In this document: positions 1-8,302 of the stretch, in pieces
How the letters are laid out: every line of letters begins with the position of its first letter
Position numbering within the stretch: position 1 is the stretch's first letter
Assembly (NCBI RefSeq): GCF_014645815.1
Contig: NZ_BMML01000007.1
Location: 372,001 to 436,000, forward strand
Direction of reading: 5' to 3'
From: Streptomyces fuscichromogenes
GTDB taxonomy: Bacteria; Actinomycetota; Actinomycetes; Streptomycetales; Streptomycetaceae
Length of the DNA: 64,000 bases
The notes under the pieces: generated by a model
What the model saw: only the letters and a program-made list of their open reading frames with translations
What the model was told of the DNA's origin: nothing
Database searches by the model: none
Position numbers and translations under genes: made by a program

Positions 1-10
1 ACGGGAGGGG

Positions 11-61
11 CGGCGGAACGGGAGAGCCGGCGGAACAGGAGCGGCGGCGGAACAGGCGAGC
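11..61. repeat. Three 17-bp imperfect tandem repeats at the left edge
   Basis: The core cggcggaac recurs at 11, 28 and 45, a strict 17-bp period. The reading frame of the next gene is open leftward through this stretch, but 17 is not a multiple of three, so a coding repeat is unlikely. It is probably a slipped-strand tandem duplication in intergenic DNA. The rest of 62-186 holds only the start region of the next gene. Confidence 0.55.
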
Positions 62-186
62 CAGCCGAGCATGAGCGGGCTGCGGAACTGGCATGGGCGG
101 TAGAACCGGCGTGCCGTGAGGTGGTCGCCGACCCGCACCCCGAACTGGTCCTCGCCCCGCCACCCGGGCCCCGTACCATGGACCGC

Positions 187-684
187 ATGTCGTTCCTCCG
201 TCGCCGCAGCGCCACTCCCGCCGGCCCCGACTTCGACGTTCTGGCCATGGACCCGGGTGACTGGCCCGGCAACCTCGGTGCCGGGCTGCTGCCCGCCCCC
301 GACGGCACCTGCCAGGGCGTCTTCCTGCGCTACGACCTCTTCGGCGGTCGCGGCCCCGCGATGATCATCGGCAACCTCCCCGAGGGATCTCCGGCTCGCG
401 AGGTGGAGGAGGACGAGATCCCCTTCGAGGTCGGCCAGCTCCTCCTCGCCCTGGAGAACGAGGAGGACGTCACCGTCGTCGGCACCGAGGACATGCCGGT
501 GCTCCAGGGTGACAACCTGCTGATCGTGCGCCGCCTCAAGCTCTCCGAGAGCCGGATCTCCTGCGTTCAGTTCGACCGCAGCGACGGGGTCCTGGTGACC
601 ATCGCGGCATGGGACCGTCCCATCACCGACGACCTGTACGCCCTGCTGAAACCGCTCCCGGCGGAACTGTTCCAGCAGGGCTGA
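187..684 (+). CDS. Conserved hypothetical protein, 165 aa
   Basis: I recognise this only as a conserved actinobacterial protein without assigned function. It is acidic, with no signal peptide or membrane segment, and has an acidic block EVEEDEIPFEVGQ near the middle, which suggests a cytoplasmic alpha/beta protein. I chose the ATG at 187 (MSFLRRRS) because a TACCAT hexamer lies 7 bases upstream, as in leaderless Streptomyces transcripts, and no Shine-Dalgarno sequence is visible. An in-frame ATG at 178 and a GTG at 121 are alternatives, and the frame stays open to the window edge, so a longer protein cannot be excluded. It converges on the amidase gene with a 20-bp gap. Confidence 0.75.
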   Translation: MSFLRRRSATPAGPDFDVLAMDPGDWPGNLGAGLLPAPDGTCQGVFLRYDLFGGRGPAMIIGNLPEGSPAREVEEDEIPFEVGQLLLALENEEDVTVVGTEDMPVLQGDNLLIVRRLKLSESRISCVQFDRSDGVLVTIAAWDRPITDDLYALLKPLPAELFQQG

Positions 685-704
685 GGCCGGCCGCCCGGCG
701 TCGG

Positions 705-2732
705 CTACTTCCCGTGACCGTGGCCGCCGTGGTGCCGTCCGGCCTTCGCCGCCGGCACCGCGTCCACGTCGGCCGCCCGGACGAACTCGACCCGGTGGCC
801 GTACTGGATCTCGTAGTACAGGTCCTTGCCGACCACGACCCGGTGCGAGTCGGTGCTGAAGGTGACGGCGTAGTAGTACTCGCCCGGCACCTCGTCACCG
901 ACCACGTACTGCTGTCCCGCCGGGATCGTGTACGGCAGCGGGGAGACCGACTGGGCGGGCACCCCCGCGGGGTACGCGGACGCCTCCGGATAGGCGCGGC
1001 CGTACACCGGGATGCTGGTCCGGCCCGCCTTCGGCGTGATCACCAGCCCGGTCGCGGCGACCGCCGTCGGCGCGCTCGGCGGGTTCTTGAACCAGGCCTT
1101 CTGGCCGAGGTACCAGATCGCCGTCCAGTCGCCCCATACGTCCGCCACCGCGTACTGCTGTCCGGTCGCGGCCCGTGAGGAGAGGTCGTTGACGTCGGTC
1201 GTCGGCGTCGTACCGAGGCCGATGTCCTTGATCAGGGCCGAGCTCTCGTCATGGTCGGAGTACAGCCGTACCGCGCTGGAACCGTGCGCGGCGCAGGGCT
1301 GGCCCTTGGTGACGCAGCCGGTGTACGTCGGCTGGTTCGTGGCGTAGTCCGGCAGGATCGTCACCGCACCGCCCGTCACCACCCGGTGCTTCTTGCCCGC
1401 CTTCTGCTTGAAGGGGTGGTCAAGGAGCTCGAAGTAGTGCCGCCAGTCCCAGTAGGGGCCCGGGTCCGTGTGCATCCCGGGGATCGTGGACGTGGTGGGG
1501 CCGGGCACGGTGTCGTGGCCCAGGATGTGCTGCCGGTCCAGCGGGATGCCGTACTGCTCGGAGAGGTACTTCACCAGCCGGGCCGAGGAGCGGTACATCG
1601 CCTCCGTGTACCAGGCGTCCGGCGAGGCGAGGAAGCCCTCGTGCTCGATGCCGATCGACTTGGCGTTGATGTACCAGTTGCCCGCGTGCCAGGCCACGTC
1701 CTTGGCCTTGACGTGCTGGGCGATCAGACCGTCGGTGGAGCGGATGGTGTAGTTCCAGGACACATAGGTGGGGTCCTGGACCAGGTTGAGGGTGGTGTCC
1801 CAGGAGCCCTCGGTGTCATGGATGACGATGTACTTGATGCTCTGCGAGACCGGCCGGTCGGAGAGGTCGTGGTTGCCGTAGTCGTTGTCCCCGAACTGCG
1901 CGTAGGGCGCCGGGATCCACTCGCACGACACCGTTGTCGGGCACTCCGTCTCGCCGTCCGCCGCCACCGTGCGCAGCCCGGTCAGCTTCAGCTGCGCGGT
2001 GTCGGCCCGCAGACCCGGCTGGGCGGCGAGGGCGACGAACTGTCCCGTGTCGGTGGTGCGCTCCTCGCCCGTGTGGAGGACGTCGAAGACGTCGTCGGCG
2101 TAGGCCGACGCGGTCGCCGTGTCGTCGGCGCCGGAGAAGCGGGCGACCGCGCCGTACCACTGCGCCGGATCGGCGGAGAGCGGCTGGTGCAGGTCGCGCT
2201 GGGCGGCCGCGAGCAGGGCGGCGCCGCCGGCCACGTTGGCCGCCGCGTCGGTGCGCAGGTCGGCGGCCGGGATCCCGGTCAGCGCGGCGGCCTTCACCAG
2301 GGTCTTGAGACGGGCCGGAAGCGCGGAGTTCTGCGGGACCCGCACACCGGGGTGCAGGGCGGGCCGGGCGCTGTCGCCGCGGGCGTCCTCGGTGCCGTCG
2401 GCGAAGTGCTCGGTGGCCGTCGCCAGTGCGGTGTGCGCGTCGGTGAGGTGCATCGGGCCGTAGCCGCCGGTCACGCTGGGCGCGCCGCCGTGCGTGTCCC
2501 AGCGGGACTGGAGGTAGGAGACGGCGAGCAGCACGCTCTGCGGCACGTGGTACTCGGTGGCGGCGGACGCGAACGCCCGCTGGAGCAGTCCGGCGGAGGG
2601 CTCGCCGGTGCTCGGGGGTGGTGCCGCGCCCAGCAGCGGCAGCAGCAGGGCCGCGGCGGCGACGGCTCCGGCCGTCCGGCGCGTGCGTCTGCCGCTGTGC
2701 GGGGGTGTGGGCTCGGTGACGGATCCTCGCAA
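705..2732 (-). CDS. Secreted N-acetylmuramoyl-L-alanine amidase (amidase_2/PGRP type)
   Basis: A predicted 675-aa exported peptidoglycan amidase that cleaves the bond between N-acetylmuramic acid and L-alanine. The start is a TTG preceded at 5 bases by a strong GGAGG. The N-terminus carries an Arg-rich stretch (RRTRRT) and a hydrophobic Ala/Leu signal segment at about residues 20-40. A helical lytic-transglycosylase-like region (LLQRAFASAATEYHVPQSVLLAVSYLQS) precedes the amidase core, which starts near residue 300. The core shows zinc ligands in VIHDTEG (His305) and GMHTDPG, with IGIEHEG between. The C-terminal 200 residues look like cell-wall-binding repeats (SSALIKDIG, VADVWGDWTAIWYLGQKAWF) and end in a His/Gly tail (HHGGHGHGK). 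Expected at the cell surface in wall turnover. The family call is secure; the substrate is inferred. Confidence 0.9.
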   Translation of the reverse strand: MRGSVTEPTPPHSGRRTRRTAGAVAAAALLLPLLGAAPPPSTGEPSAGLLQRAFASAATEYHVPQSVLLAVSYLQSRWDTHGGAPSVTGGYGPMHLTDAHTALATATEHFADGTEDARGDSARPALHPGVRVPQNSALPARLKTLVKAAALTGIPAADLRTDAAANVAGGAALLAAAQRDLHQPLSADPAQWYGAVARFSGADDTATASAYADDVFDVLHTGEERTTDTGQFVALAAQPGLRADTAQLKLTGLRTVAADGETECPTTVSCEWIPAPYAQFGDNDYGNHDLSDRPVSQSIKYIVIHDTEGSWDTTLNLVQDPTYVSWNYTIRSTDGLIAQHVKAKDVAWHAGNWYINAKSIGIEHEGFLASPDAWYTEAMYRSSARLVKYLSEQYGIPLDRQHILGHDTVPGPTTSTIPGMHTDPGPYWDWRHYFELLDHPFKQKAGKKHRVVTGGAVTILPDYATNQPTYTGCVTKGQPCAAHGSSAVRLYSDHDESSALIKDIGLGTTPTTDVNDLSSRAATGQQYAVADVWGDWTAIWYLGQKAWFKNPPSAPTAVAATGLVITPKAGRTSIPVYGRAYPEASAYPAGVPAQSVSPLPYTIPAGQQYVVGDEVPGEYYYAVTFSTDSHRVVVGKDLYYEIQYGHRVEFVRAADVDAVPAAKAGRHHGGHGHGK

Positions 2733-3006
2733 TGCTGCCTCCTGGGGCGATGGGGCGCGACGGGGCGTGCGGGGCTGAGCGTGGCTCAGTGGTATCGGCT
2801 TGCCGACGATCCGTCAATCATGCCCAGAGAGGCAGGAATTCCTATGTCATACGATGATCGTGGGAGTTTCGCGGCGGTGGTCCACAGGCCTGCGGGGCGT
2901 CGGTGGCGTACACCAGTGGGCGTCCCCGACCCGTCCGGAGACACCCCCGGACATGCGGGGATCCGCGGTGCGTGGTTGCCCTGAGCGCACCGCGGATCCT
3001 TGCCCG
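2733..3006. other. Intergenic region between two minus-strand genes, with a possible small ORF
   Basis: This 274-bp stretch should carry the promoter of the amidase gene. A plus-strand ORF from ATG 2844 (MSYDDRGSFAAVVHRP, 46 codons, stop at 2984) follows an AGGA eight bases upstream and could encode a small peptide. Its Arg/Gly/Pro-rich content and lack of recognisable homology leave it unproven. I see no terminator hairpin with a T-tract. Confidence 0.3.
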
Positions 3007-4146
3007 TCAGCGAGTGCCGACCGCCGCGCGCACGGCCCGGCGGGCCAGCTGGCAGTCGTCGTGCAGCCGCCGGAGCAGCAGCCGCTGTTCCTCGCCGGTC
3101 GGCGCGGCGCCCGGGTGGGCCGTGCCCGGTGCCGCCGGGGTCGCGTCGTGCATCGAACGCTGCACCGCGGTCTCGTAGGTCCGGATCTCCCGGGTGAGGA
3201 CCAGCATCAGGTTCACCAGGAAGGCGTCCCTGGACGCGGGCCCGCCCGACTGGGCGATCTGGCTGATCTGACGGCGCGCCACCGGGGCGTCGCCGAGGAC
3301 CGACCAGAGGGTGGCCAGGTCGTACCCCGGCAGATACCAGCCCGCGTGCTCCCAGTCCACCAGCACTGGACCGGCCGGGGACAGCAGGATGTTCGAGAGC
3401 AGCGCGTCGCCGTGACAGAACTGGCCCATCCCCTGGCGCCCCGCCGCGACCGCGATGCCGTGCAGCAGCTTCTGGAGGTCACCCATGTCCCGGTCGGTGA
3501 GCAGTCCCAGCTCGTGGTACCGGGCGATCCGGGCCGGGTAGTCCACCGGGGCGTCGAAGGTGCCCGCCGGGGGCCGCCACGCGTTCAGCCGGCAGATCGC
3601 GCCCAGCGCGGCCCGGATGTCCGCCCGGGGCGGGGCCTCCGCCGGGTGGCGCTGGACCGCCGCCACCCGGCCGGGCATCCGCTCGATCACCAGCGTGCAG
3701 TTGTCCGGGTCCGCCGCGATCAGCCTCGGCACCCGGATCGGCGGCCGGTGCCGGACGAACGAGCGGTATGCGGCTATTTCGTGACGGCTCCGCTCCGCCC
3801 AGGCGGGGGAGTGGTCCAGGAGACACTTCGCCACGGCCGTGCTGCGCCCCGTCGTCCCGACGAGGATCACGGACCGCCCGGAGCGGCGCAGTACCTGCAC
3901 CGGAGCGAACTCCGGGCAGATCCGGTGCACCGAGGCGATCGCGGTGCGCAGTTGCGCGCCCTGGGGGCCGGACAGGTCGAGTCTCCCGCTGAGGGGCTGG
4001 GTGCCGAGACCCGCGGCGCGCCGTTGCCGGCCCACCACCGGTACCGCGGCCCCCGGACGCGCGGGGTCGAGATACGGTCCACCGCCCGCCGGGCGGGGGC
4101 GCAGCGACCGGGGCGGAGCGGACACGGAGGACGATGCTGCGTACAT
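3007..4146 (-). CDS. APH/choline-kinase-like phosphotransferase
   Basis: A 379-aa protein with the bilobed kinase fold of the aminoglycoside phosphotransferase superfamily. The catalytic Brenner motif is clear (CHGDALLSNILL, His245/Asp247 region), followed by the metal-binding VDWEHAG typical of the family. The N-terminal lobe has the nucleotide-binding strands (SVILVGTTGRSTAVAKCLL) and CTLVIERMPG at the hinge. The first 50 residues are low-complexity and Arg/Pro-rich, so the true start may lie downstream of ATG 4146, which lacks a good ribosome binding site. The natural substrate is unknown; such proteins are rarely proven antibiotic-resistance enzymes. Divergently transcribed from the NsdA-like regulator across 266 bp. 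Confidence 0.85.
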   Translation of the reverse strand: MYAASSSVSAPPRSLRPRPAGGGPYLDPARPGAAVPVVGRQRRAAGLGTQPLSGRLDLSGPQGAQLRTAIASVHRICPEFAPVQVLRRSGRSVILVGTTGRSTAVAKCLLDHSPAWAERSRHEIAAYRSFVRHRPPIRVPRLIAADPDNCTLVIERMPGRVAAVQRHPAEAPPRADIRAALGAICRLNAWRPPAGTFDAPVDYPARIARYHELGLLTDRDMGDLQKLLHGIAVAAGRQGMGQFCHGDALLSNILLSPAGPVLVDWEHAGWYLPGYDLATLWSVLGDAPVARRQISQIAQSGGPASRDAFLVNLMLVLTREIRTYETAVQRSMHDATPAAPGTAHPGAAPTGEEQRLLLRRLHDDCQLARRAVRAAVGTR

Positions 4147-4412
4147 GGGCGATACAGATCCCTTCGTGTACCTGCGGTGCCTGCCTGAGAAGTCCTGTGA
4201 GGGGCTCTCGCGCCCAACCCGTCCCGGCCGCCCGGGAACACCCTGGGGAGTGTGCCCGTCGAGTGGCGGTCGGGTCGGGGTGGCGCTTTCCTACCTGACA
4301 CCCGTGGCCCAGTGGCACACCATCTGGCGCACCCTGGCGAACCGTGGCGAATAGTCGCCCGGCAACCGTCACGGGTCTACTGTCAACTCAGCCGAGAACC
4401 TGGGGGCTTGAC

Positions 4413-5909
4413 GTGACCGGAGAACCCAACACCCGCCTCTCGGACCTGTTCGGCCTGGCCGGCTGGTCCAAGGGTGAACTCGCGAGGCTGGTCAACCGGC
4501 AGGCGGCGGCCATGGGCCACCCCCAGCTGGCGACCGACACCTCCCGGGTGCGGCGGTGGATCGACACGGGAGAGATCCCGCGCGATCCGGTACCGCGGGT
4601 GCTGGCGGCTCTGTTCACCGAGCGTCTCGGCCGTGTCGTGACCATCGAGGACCTCGGTCTGGTACGGCACGGGCGTACGGGAAAACGGCCGGACGACGGG
4701 AACGTGGAACATCCCGACGGCATGCCGTGGGCGCCCGAACGAACCGCCGCGGTCCTCACCGAATTCACGGGAATGGACCTCATGCTCAACCGACGCGGCT
4801 TGGTGGGCGCGGGTGCCGCGCTCACCGCGGGATCCGTACTCAGCAGTGCCATGTACGACTGGCTGCACACCGACCCCACCCTCAGGGCCGACGCCCCCGT
4901 CCTCGACGATCCTCTGCACGCCGACCCCGCCGGGTTCGACCGCTACGAGGCCGCCCCCATCGGGTACGAGGAGATCGAGGAGCTGGAGCGCTCCGTCGAG
5001 GTGTTCCGCGCCTGGGACGCCGCCCGCGGCGGCGGGCTCCAGCGCAAGGCCGTGGTGGGACAGCTCAACGAGGTGGGCGGCATGCTCGCCTACCGCCACC
5101 CCGAGCATCTCCAGCGGCGCCTGTGGGGCGTCGCCGCCAACCTCGCCGTCCTCGCGGGCTGGATGTCGCACGACGTCGGCCTGGAGCCCACGGCCCAGAA
5201 GTACTTCGTCATCGCCGCCCACGCGGCCCGTGAGGGCGGCGACCGGCCGCGTGCCGGGGAGGCGCTCTCCAGAGCGGCTCGCCAGATGGTGCACCTCGGC
5301 CGGCCCGACGACGCGCTCGACCTGATGAAGCTCGCCAAGTCCGGCTCGGGCGACGAGGTGCTGCCGCGGACCCGGGCGATGCTCCACACCATCGAGGCCT
5401 GGGCACAGGCGTCGATGGGCAAGGGCCAGGCGATGCGCCGCACCCTCGGCCAGGCGGAGGACCTCTTCGTCTCCGACCGGGGCGACGTGCCGCCGCCGAG
5501 CTGGATGCAGATGTTCAAGGAAGAGGACCTGTACGGCATGCAGGCCCTCGCCTACCGCACGCTGGCCGAGCACGACCCGGCCGCGGCCGCGCACGCCCAG
5601 CACTACGCGGAGAAGGCCCTGGCTCTGCGGATCGACGGCCGGCAGCGGTCGAAGATCTTCGACTTCCTGTCCATGGCCTCCGCCTGCTTCATCGCGGACG
5701 ACCCCGAACAGGCGGACCGCTACGCGCGGCTGGCCCTGATGTCGATGGGATCGAACTCCTCCCACCGCACCTGGGACCGACTGCGCCAGATGTACCGGCT
5801 CACCGCCGAGTACGCCGGCTACCCGAAGATCCAGGAACTGCGGGAGGAGATCAAGCTGGCCCTGCCCAGGGCCAGGAGCAAGGGAAGCGGCAACAGCGCA
5901 CAGGCGTAG
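4413..5909 (+). CDS. NsdA-like regulatory protein with TPR-like repeats
   Basis: A 498-aa cytoplasmic protein. The first 75 residues form a helix-turn-helix-like segment (LSDLFGLAGWSKGELARLVNRQA ... DTSRVRRWIDTGEIPRDPVPRVLAALFTERLG). The remainder is helical and TPR-like, with Ala-rich helical pairs to the C-terminus. From memory this arrangement, including GWSKGELARLVNR and DTSRVRRW, matches NsdA, a Streptomyces coelicolor protein that negatively affects differentiation and antibiotic production; this could be NsdA itself or a paralogue. The start is the GTG at 4413 behind TGGGGG; an upstream in-frame ATG at 4344 would add 23 residues unlike the family. It converges on the RsbU-type gene across a short tandem repeat. 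Confidence 0.82.
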   Translation: MTGEPNTRLSDLFGLAGWSKGELARLVNRQAAAMGHPQLATDTSRVRRWIDTGEIPRDPVPRVLAALFTERLGRVVTIEDLGLVRHGRTGKRPDDGNVEHPDGMPWAPERTAAVLTEFTGMDLMLNRRGLVGAGAALTAGSVLSSAMYDWLHTDPTLRADAPVLDDPLHADPAGFDRYEAAPIGYEEIEELERSVEVFRAWDAARGGGLQRKAVVGQLNEVGGMLAYRHPEHLQRRLWGVAANLAVLAGWMSHDVGLEPTAQKYFVIAAHAAREGGDRPRAGEALSRAARQMVHLGRPDDALDLMKLAKSGSGDEVLPRTRAMLHTIEAWAQASMGKGQAMRRTLGQAEDLFVSDRGDVPPPSWMQMFKEEDLYGMQALAYRTLAEHDPAAAAHAQHYAEKALALRIDGRQRSKIFDFLSMASACFIADDPEQADRYARLALMSMGSNSSHRTWDRLRQMYRLTAEYAGYPKIQELREEIKLALPRARSKGSGNSAQA

Positions 5910-5950
5910 GGAGCCGGTGCGCTCGACACGAGCCGGACCGGGCTCCTATC

Positions 5951-5982
5951 CACTCACACCTCTACTCACTCACACCTCTACT
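5951..5982. repeat. Perfect 16-bp tandem duplication over a stop codon
   Basis: The unit CACTCACACCTCTACT occurs twice back to back (5951-5966 and 5967-5982). The stop codon of the minus-strand RsbU-type gene (5978-5980) lies in the second copy. It sits between two convergent genes. The unit is not a multiple of three, so expansion or contraction can alter the 3' end of that gene. Confidence 0.8.
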
Positions 5983-7399
5983 CGCTCACCTTGGCGACGA
6001 GCACGCAGGCCTTGTCCTCGCGCTCGCTCTCGCCGAACTCCTCGACCACGGCCCTGACACACTCCTGGGCGGTGCGCGCCGCCCCGAACCGGGGGGCCAG
6101 GCCGAGGAGAGCGTCCAGGGAGTCCGTTCCGCTGTGCCCGGGCACCACGCCGTCGGTGTGCAGCAGGAGCAGATCGCCCGGTTCCAGGGTCACTTCGGCC
6201 TGCCCGTAACCGGCTCCCGAGGTGACACCGAGCAGCACGCCGTCCGGCGCGCTGAGCGCACACCCCGTCCCGCCGCGGAACAGCAGCGGGGCGGGGTGTC
6301 CTGCCTGTGCCCAGGTCAGGGTGCGGGTGGCGGGCCGGTAGCGGCAGCAGACGGCGCTGCCCAGCGCGGGTTGCACGGTGGCGTCGAGTAACTGGTTGAG
6401 CAGGGTCATGAGTTGTCCCGGCTGAGTGCCGGCCATGGCCATCCCGCGTACGGCGCCGAGCAGCATCGTCATGCCCGAGGCGACGGCCACGCCGTGCCCG
6501 GTGAGATCGCCGACGCTCAGCAGGGTGTCGCCGTCGGACAGTTCCAGCGCGTCGTACCAGTCGCCGCCGAGCAGTGCGCCGGCCCCGGACGGCAGGCAGT
6601 GGGCGGCGACGTCGAGCGTGCCCGGCCCCCGGCGCGGCAGCCGCAGGGCACCGTGCGCCGGCGGCAGTACGGCCTCCTGGAGTTCGACGGCGATCCGCTG
6701 TTCGGTCTCGGCCCGGCGGTGGTGCCGCTGCATGGTGTCCCGGGTCTCGCGCACCGTCCGCTGGCTGCGCCGCAGTTCGCTGACGTCCCGCAGCACGGCC
6801 CACATCGAGGCGGTGCTGCCGTCGCCGTCGAGCACCGGCTCGCCCATCATGTGCACGGTGCGCACGTTTCCGTCGGGCCGCAGGACCCGGAACTCGCCGT
6901 CGATCGGCTTGGCGTCGATCAGGCAGTCGGTGACCATCGCGGTGAGCCGGGGCCGGTCGTCGTCCAGCACCAGGGCGGGCAGTTCGTCGAGGGTGAGCGC
7001 GGGCACGGCCGGGTCACGGCCGAGGATCCGGTAGAGCTCGCCGGACCAACTGGCCTCGTCCGTAAGGAGGTTCCACTCCGCGCTGCCGACCCGGCTGAGC
7101 AGCGAGCCGGAGGCGGGCGAGGAGCGGCGGACGGGTGCCGTCTCCACACCGGCCGACAGCGGTGCCGGGCCGTCCCGCAGCTGGGCCAAGTGCTCGTCCA
7201 GGTCGTCGAGCTGATGGAGCGCCAGGTCGTACAGGGCTCGCTGCCACCGTTCCTCGGGGTCCGAACCCGCACTCCGGGTGTCCCGTCGTACCGCGTCCAC
7301 GTCCCCCTTGAGCCGCCGCGTCTGCGATATCAACGCCTCGACCGAGCCACGCCCGGGCGGCTGGGCGGCGGGGCGGTCCGCGGAGACATGGGACGGCAT
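5978..7399 (-). CDS. PAS-domain SpoIIE/RsbU-type PP2C serine phosphatase
   Basis: A 473-aa predicted signalling phosphatase that would dephosphorylate an anti-sigma-factor antagonist and so release a sigma factor. It has an N-terminal helical leader, one PAS domain at about residues 115-225 (SRVGSAEWNLLTDEASWSGELYRILGRDP through VLRDVSELRRS), a linker coiled coil, and a C-terminal SpoIIE-type PP2C domain with GGDWYDALEL, VGDLTGHGVAVAS and LLLLHTDGVV. The metal-binding aspartates of the family are present, so it is probably active. The start at 7399 has CGGAG ten bases upstream; a longer frame to 7522 has no such site. Its partner antagonist is not in the neighbourhood. Confidence 0.88.
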   Translation of the reverse strand: MPSHVSADRPAAQPPGRGSVEALISQTRRLKGDVDAVRRDTRSAGSDPEERWQRALYDLALHQLDDLDEHLAQLRDGPAPLSAGVETAPVRRSSPASGSLLSRVGSAEWNLLTDEASWSGELYRILGRDPAVPALTLDELPALVLDDDRPRLTAMVTDCLIDAKPIDGEFRVLRPDGNVRTVHMMGEPVLDGDGSTASMWAVLRDVSELRRSQRTVRETRDTMQRHHRRAETEQRIAVELQEAVLPPAHGALRLPRRGPGTLDVAAHCLPSGAGALLGGDWYDALELSDGDTLLSVGDLTGHGVAVASGMTMLLGAVRGMAMAGTQPGQLMTLLNQLLDATVQPALGSAVCCRYRPATRTLTWAQAGHPAPLLFRGGTGCALSAPDGVLLGVTSGAGYGQAEVTLEPGDLLLLHTDGVVPGHSGTDSLDALLGLAPRFGAARTAQECVRAVVEEFGESEREDKACVLVAKVSE

Positions 7400-7747
7400 G
7401 ACGCACTCCGATGCGGGGACTGTACGGCCAGGGCGGACGGTGGGACCGGTTACGACTGTTGCACAGCCTGCGACGCCCTGTAAGGGATTTGGCAACACAC
7501 GATACGGTGGTGCTTCTGGCATGTGCCAGAGTCTTCATGGGCTGGTCGACCGCTATGAAAGGCGTACGCGATCGACTCTCGAAGTCGTAGCCGGACTACG
7601 TGACTTGGCGGATTCCGGAGGGTTTCCGCGTCGCGCTCGGGCGGTTGTTCGACGCCTCTGTGTTCACAGTGTCGCGGTCTCGGCCAACCACGGCAACTCT
7701 GTCTGGATTTCGCGTCATGCGAGGGGCCCTCCCGGAGTCCTACAGGC
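7400..7747. promoter_or_regulatory. Divergent regulatory region with a perfect 16-bp palindrome
   Basis: This 348-bp gap separates the phosphatase gene (minus) from the SsgA-like gene (plus) and must hold both promoters. At 7515-7530 it contains TCTGGCATGTGCCAGA, with 7-bp perfect arms, a plausible dimeric repressor site. I see no further convincing ORF. The regulator is unknown. Confidence 0.5.
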
Positions 7748-8161
7748 ATGGACATCACTTTCGAGCAACCCGCCCGAGCCCGGCTGATCACCGCCGAGGA
7801 CGAGGAGGTCCCGGTGCCCGCCACGCTCCGGTACACCTCCGGTGATCCGCTGGCCGTCTTCGTCGACTTCCCGGCCGAGGTCACCCTCGGCGGCGAGGAG
7901 GTCACCTGGACCTTCGCCCGCTCGCTCCTCGACCAGGGGATCACCGCCCCGGCCGGGCACGGGGACGTGCACATCTGGCCCTGCGGCCCCGGGCGTACGG
8001 CCGTGGAGTTCCACTCGCCGCACGGCCTCGCCCTGCTCCAGTTCGACACCCAGGCGCTGTTCCGGTTCCTGCTGCGCACCCACGAGGTGGTGGCCCCGGG
8101 GCAGGAGGACGTCGAGGCGGTCGTGGAACGGGGTCTGAGCACGCTGTTCGGAGGAGTGTGA
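7748..8161 (+). CDS. SsgA-like sporulation-specific cell division protein (SALP)
   Basis: A 137-aa protein of the SsgA/SsgB family, found only in morphologically complex actinomycetes, whose members guide septum-site selection and peptidoglycan remodelling during sporulation. Family hallmarks visible here are VPVPATLRYTSGDPLAVFVDF, VTWTFARSLLDQGI, GHGDVHIWP and the C-terminal LFRFLLRTHEVVAPGQE. Length matches the family (about 130-150 aa). No signal peptide or membrane segment is present. Which SALP (SsgC to SsgG or a further paralogue) cannot be settled by eye; it differs clearly from remembered SsgB. Its upstream palindrome may mediate developmental control. Confidence 0.88.
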   Translation: MDITFEQPARARLITAEDEEVPVPATLRYTSGDPLAVFVDFPAEVTLGGEEVTWTFARSLLDQGITAPAGHGDVHIWPCGPGRTAVEFHSPHGLALLQFDTQALFRFLLRTHEVVAPGQEDVEAVVERGLSTLFGGV

Positions 8162-8199
8162 GGCTCCAGGGTCCGCTGCCGACCCGCCCTTCGAATTCT

Positions 8200-8221
8200 G
8201 TTCACCCCCGCCTCACCGATC
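8200..8221 (+). promoter_or_regulatory. Candidate PHO box (two 11-bp direct repeats)
   Basis: Two contiguous 11-bp units, GTTCACCCCCG and CCTCACCGATC, lie 82 bp before the phospholipase C start. The Streptomyces PhoP operator is known as tandem 11-bp units beginning with GTTCACC. The first unit matches all seven conserved positions and the second matches five. Control of a secreted phospholipase by phosphate starvation would be sensible. Binding is inferred. Confidence 0.6.
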
Positions 8222-8302
8222 CGGTCCGATCCCTGCCGACCGCCCCGTGCACCCTTGCGCGCGGTGTGCCGCACGGGCGCACCGGTGACGAGGACGGGGC
8301 GT

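Noticed and set aside
705..2984. Long plus-strand frames opposite the amidase and other long open frames antisense to real genes
   Set aside because: These are frame shadows from extreme GC content: Arg/Ala/Gly/Pro-rich with no domains, no starts with ribosome binding sites, and wrong third-position bias.
3007..4146. Antibiotic-resistance aminoglycoside phosphotransferase
   Set aside because: Only superfamily motifs are present, with no similarity I recognise to a characterised resistance enzyme and no resistance or mobile genes nearby.
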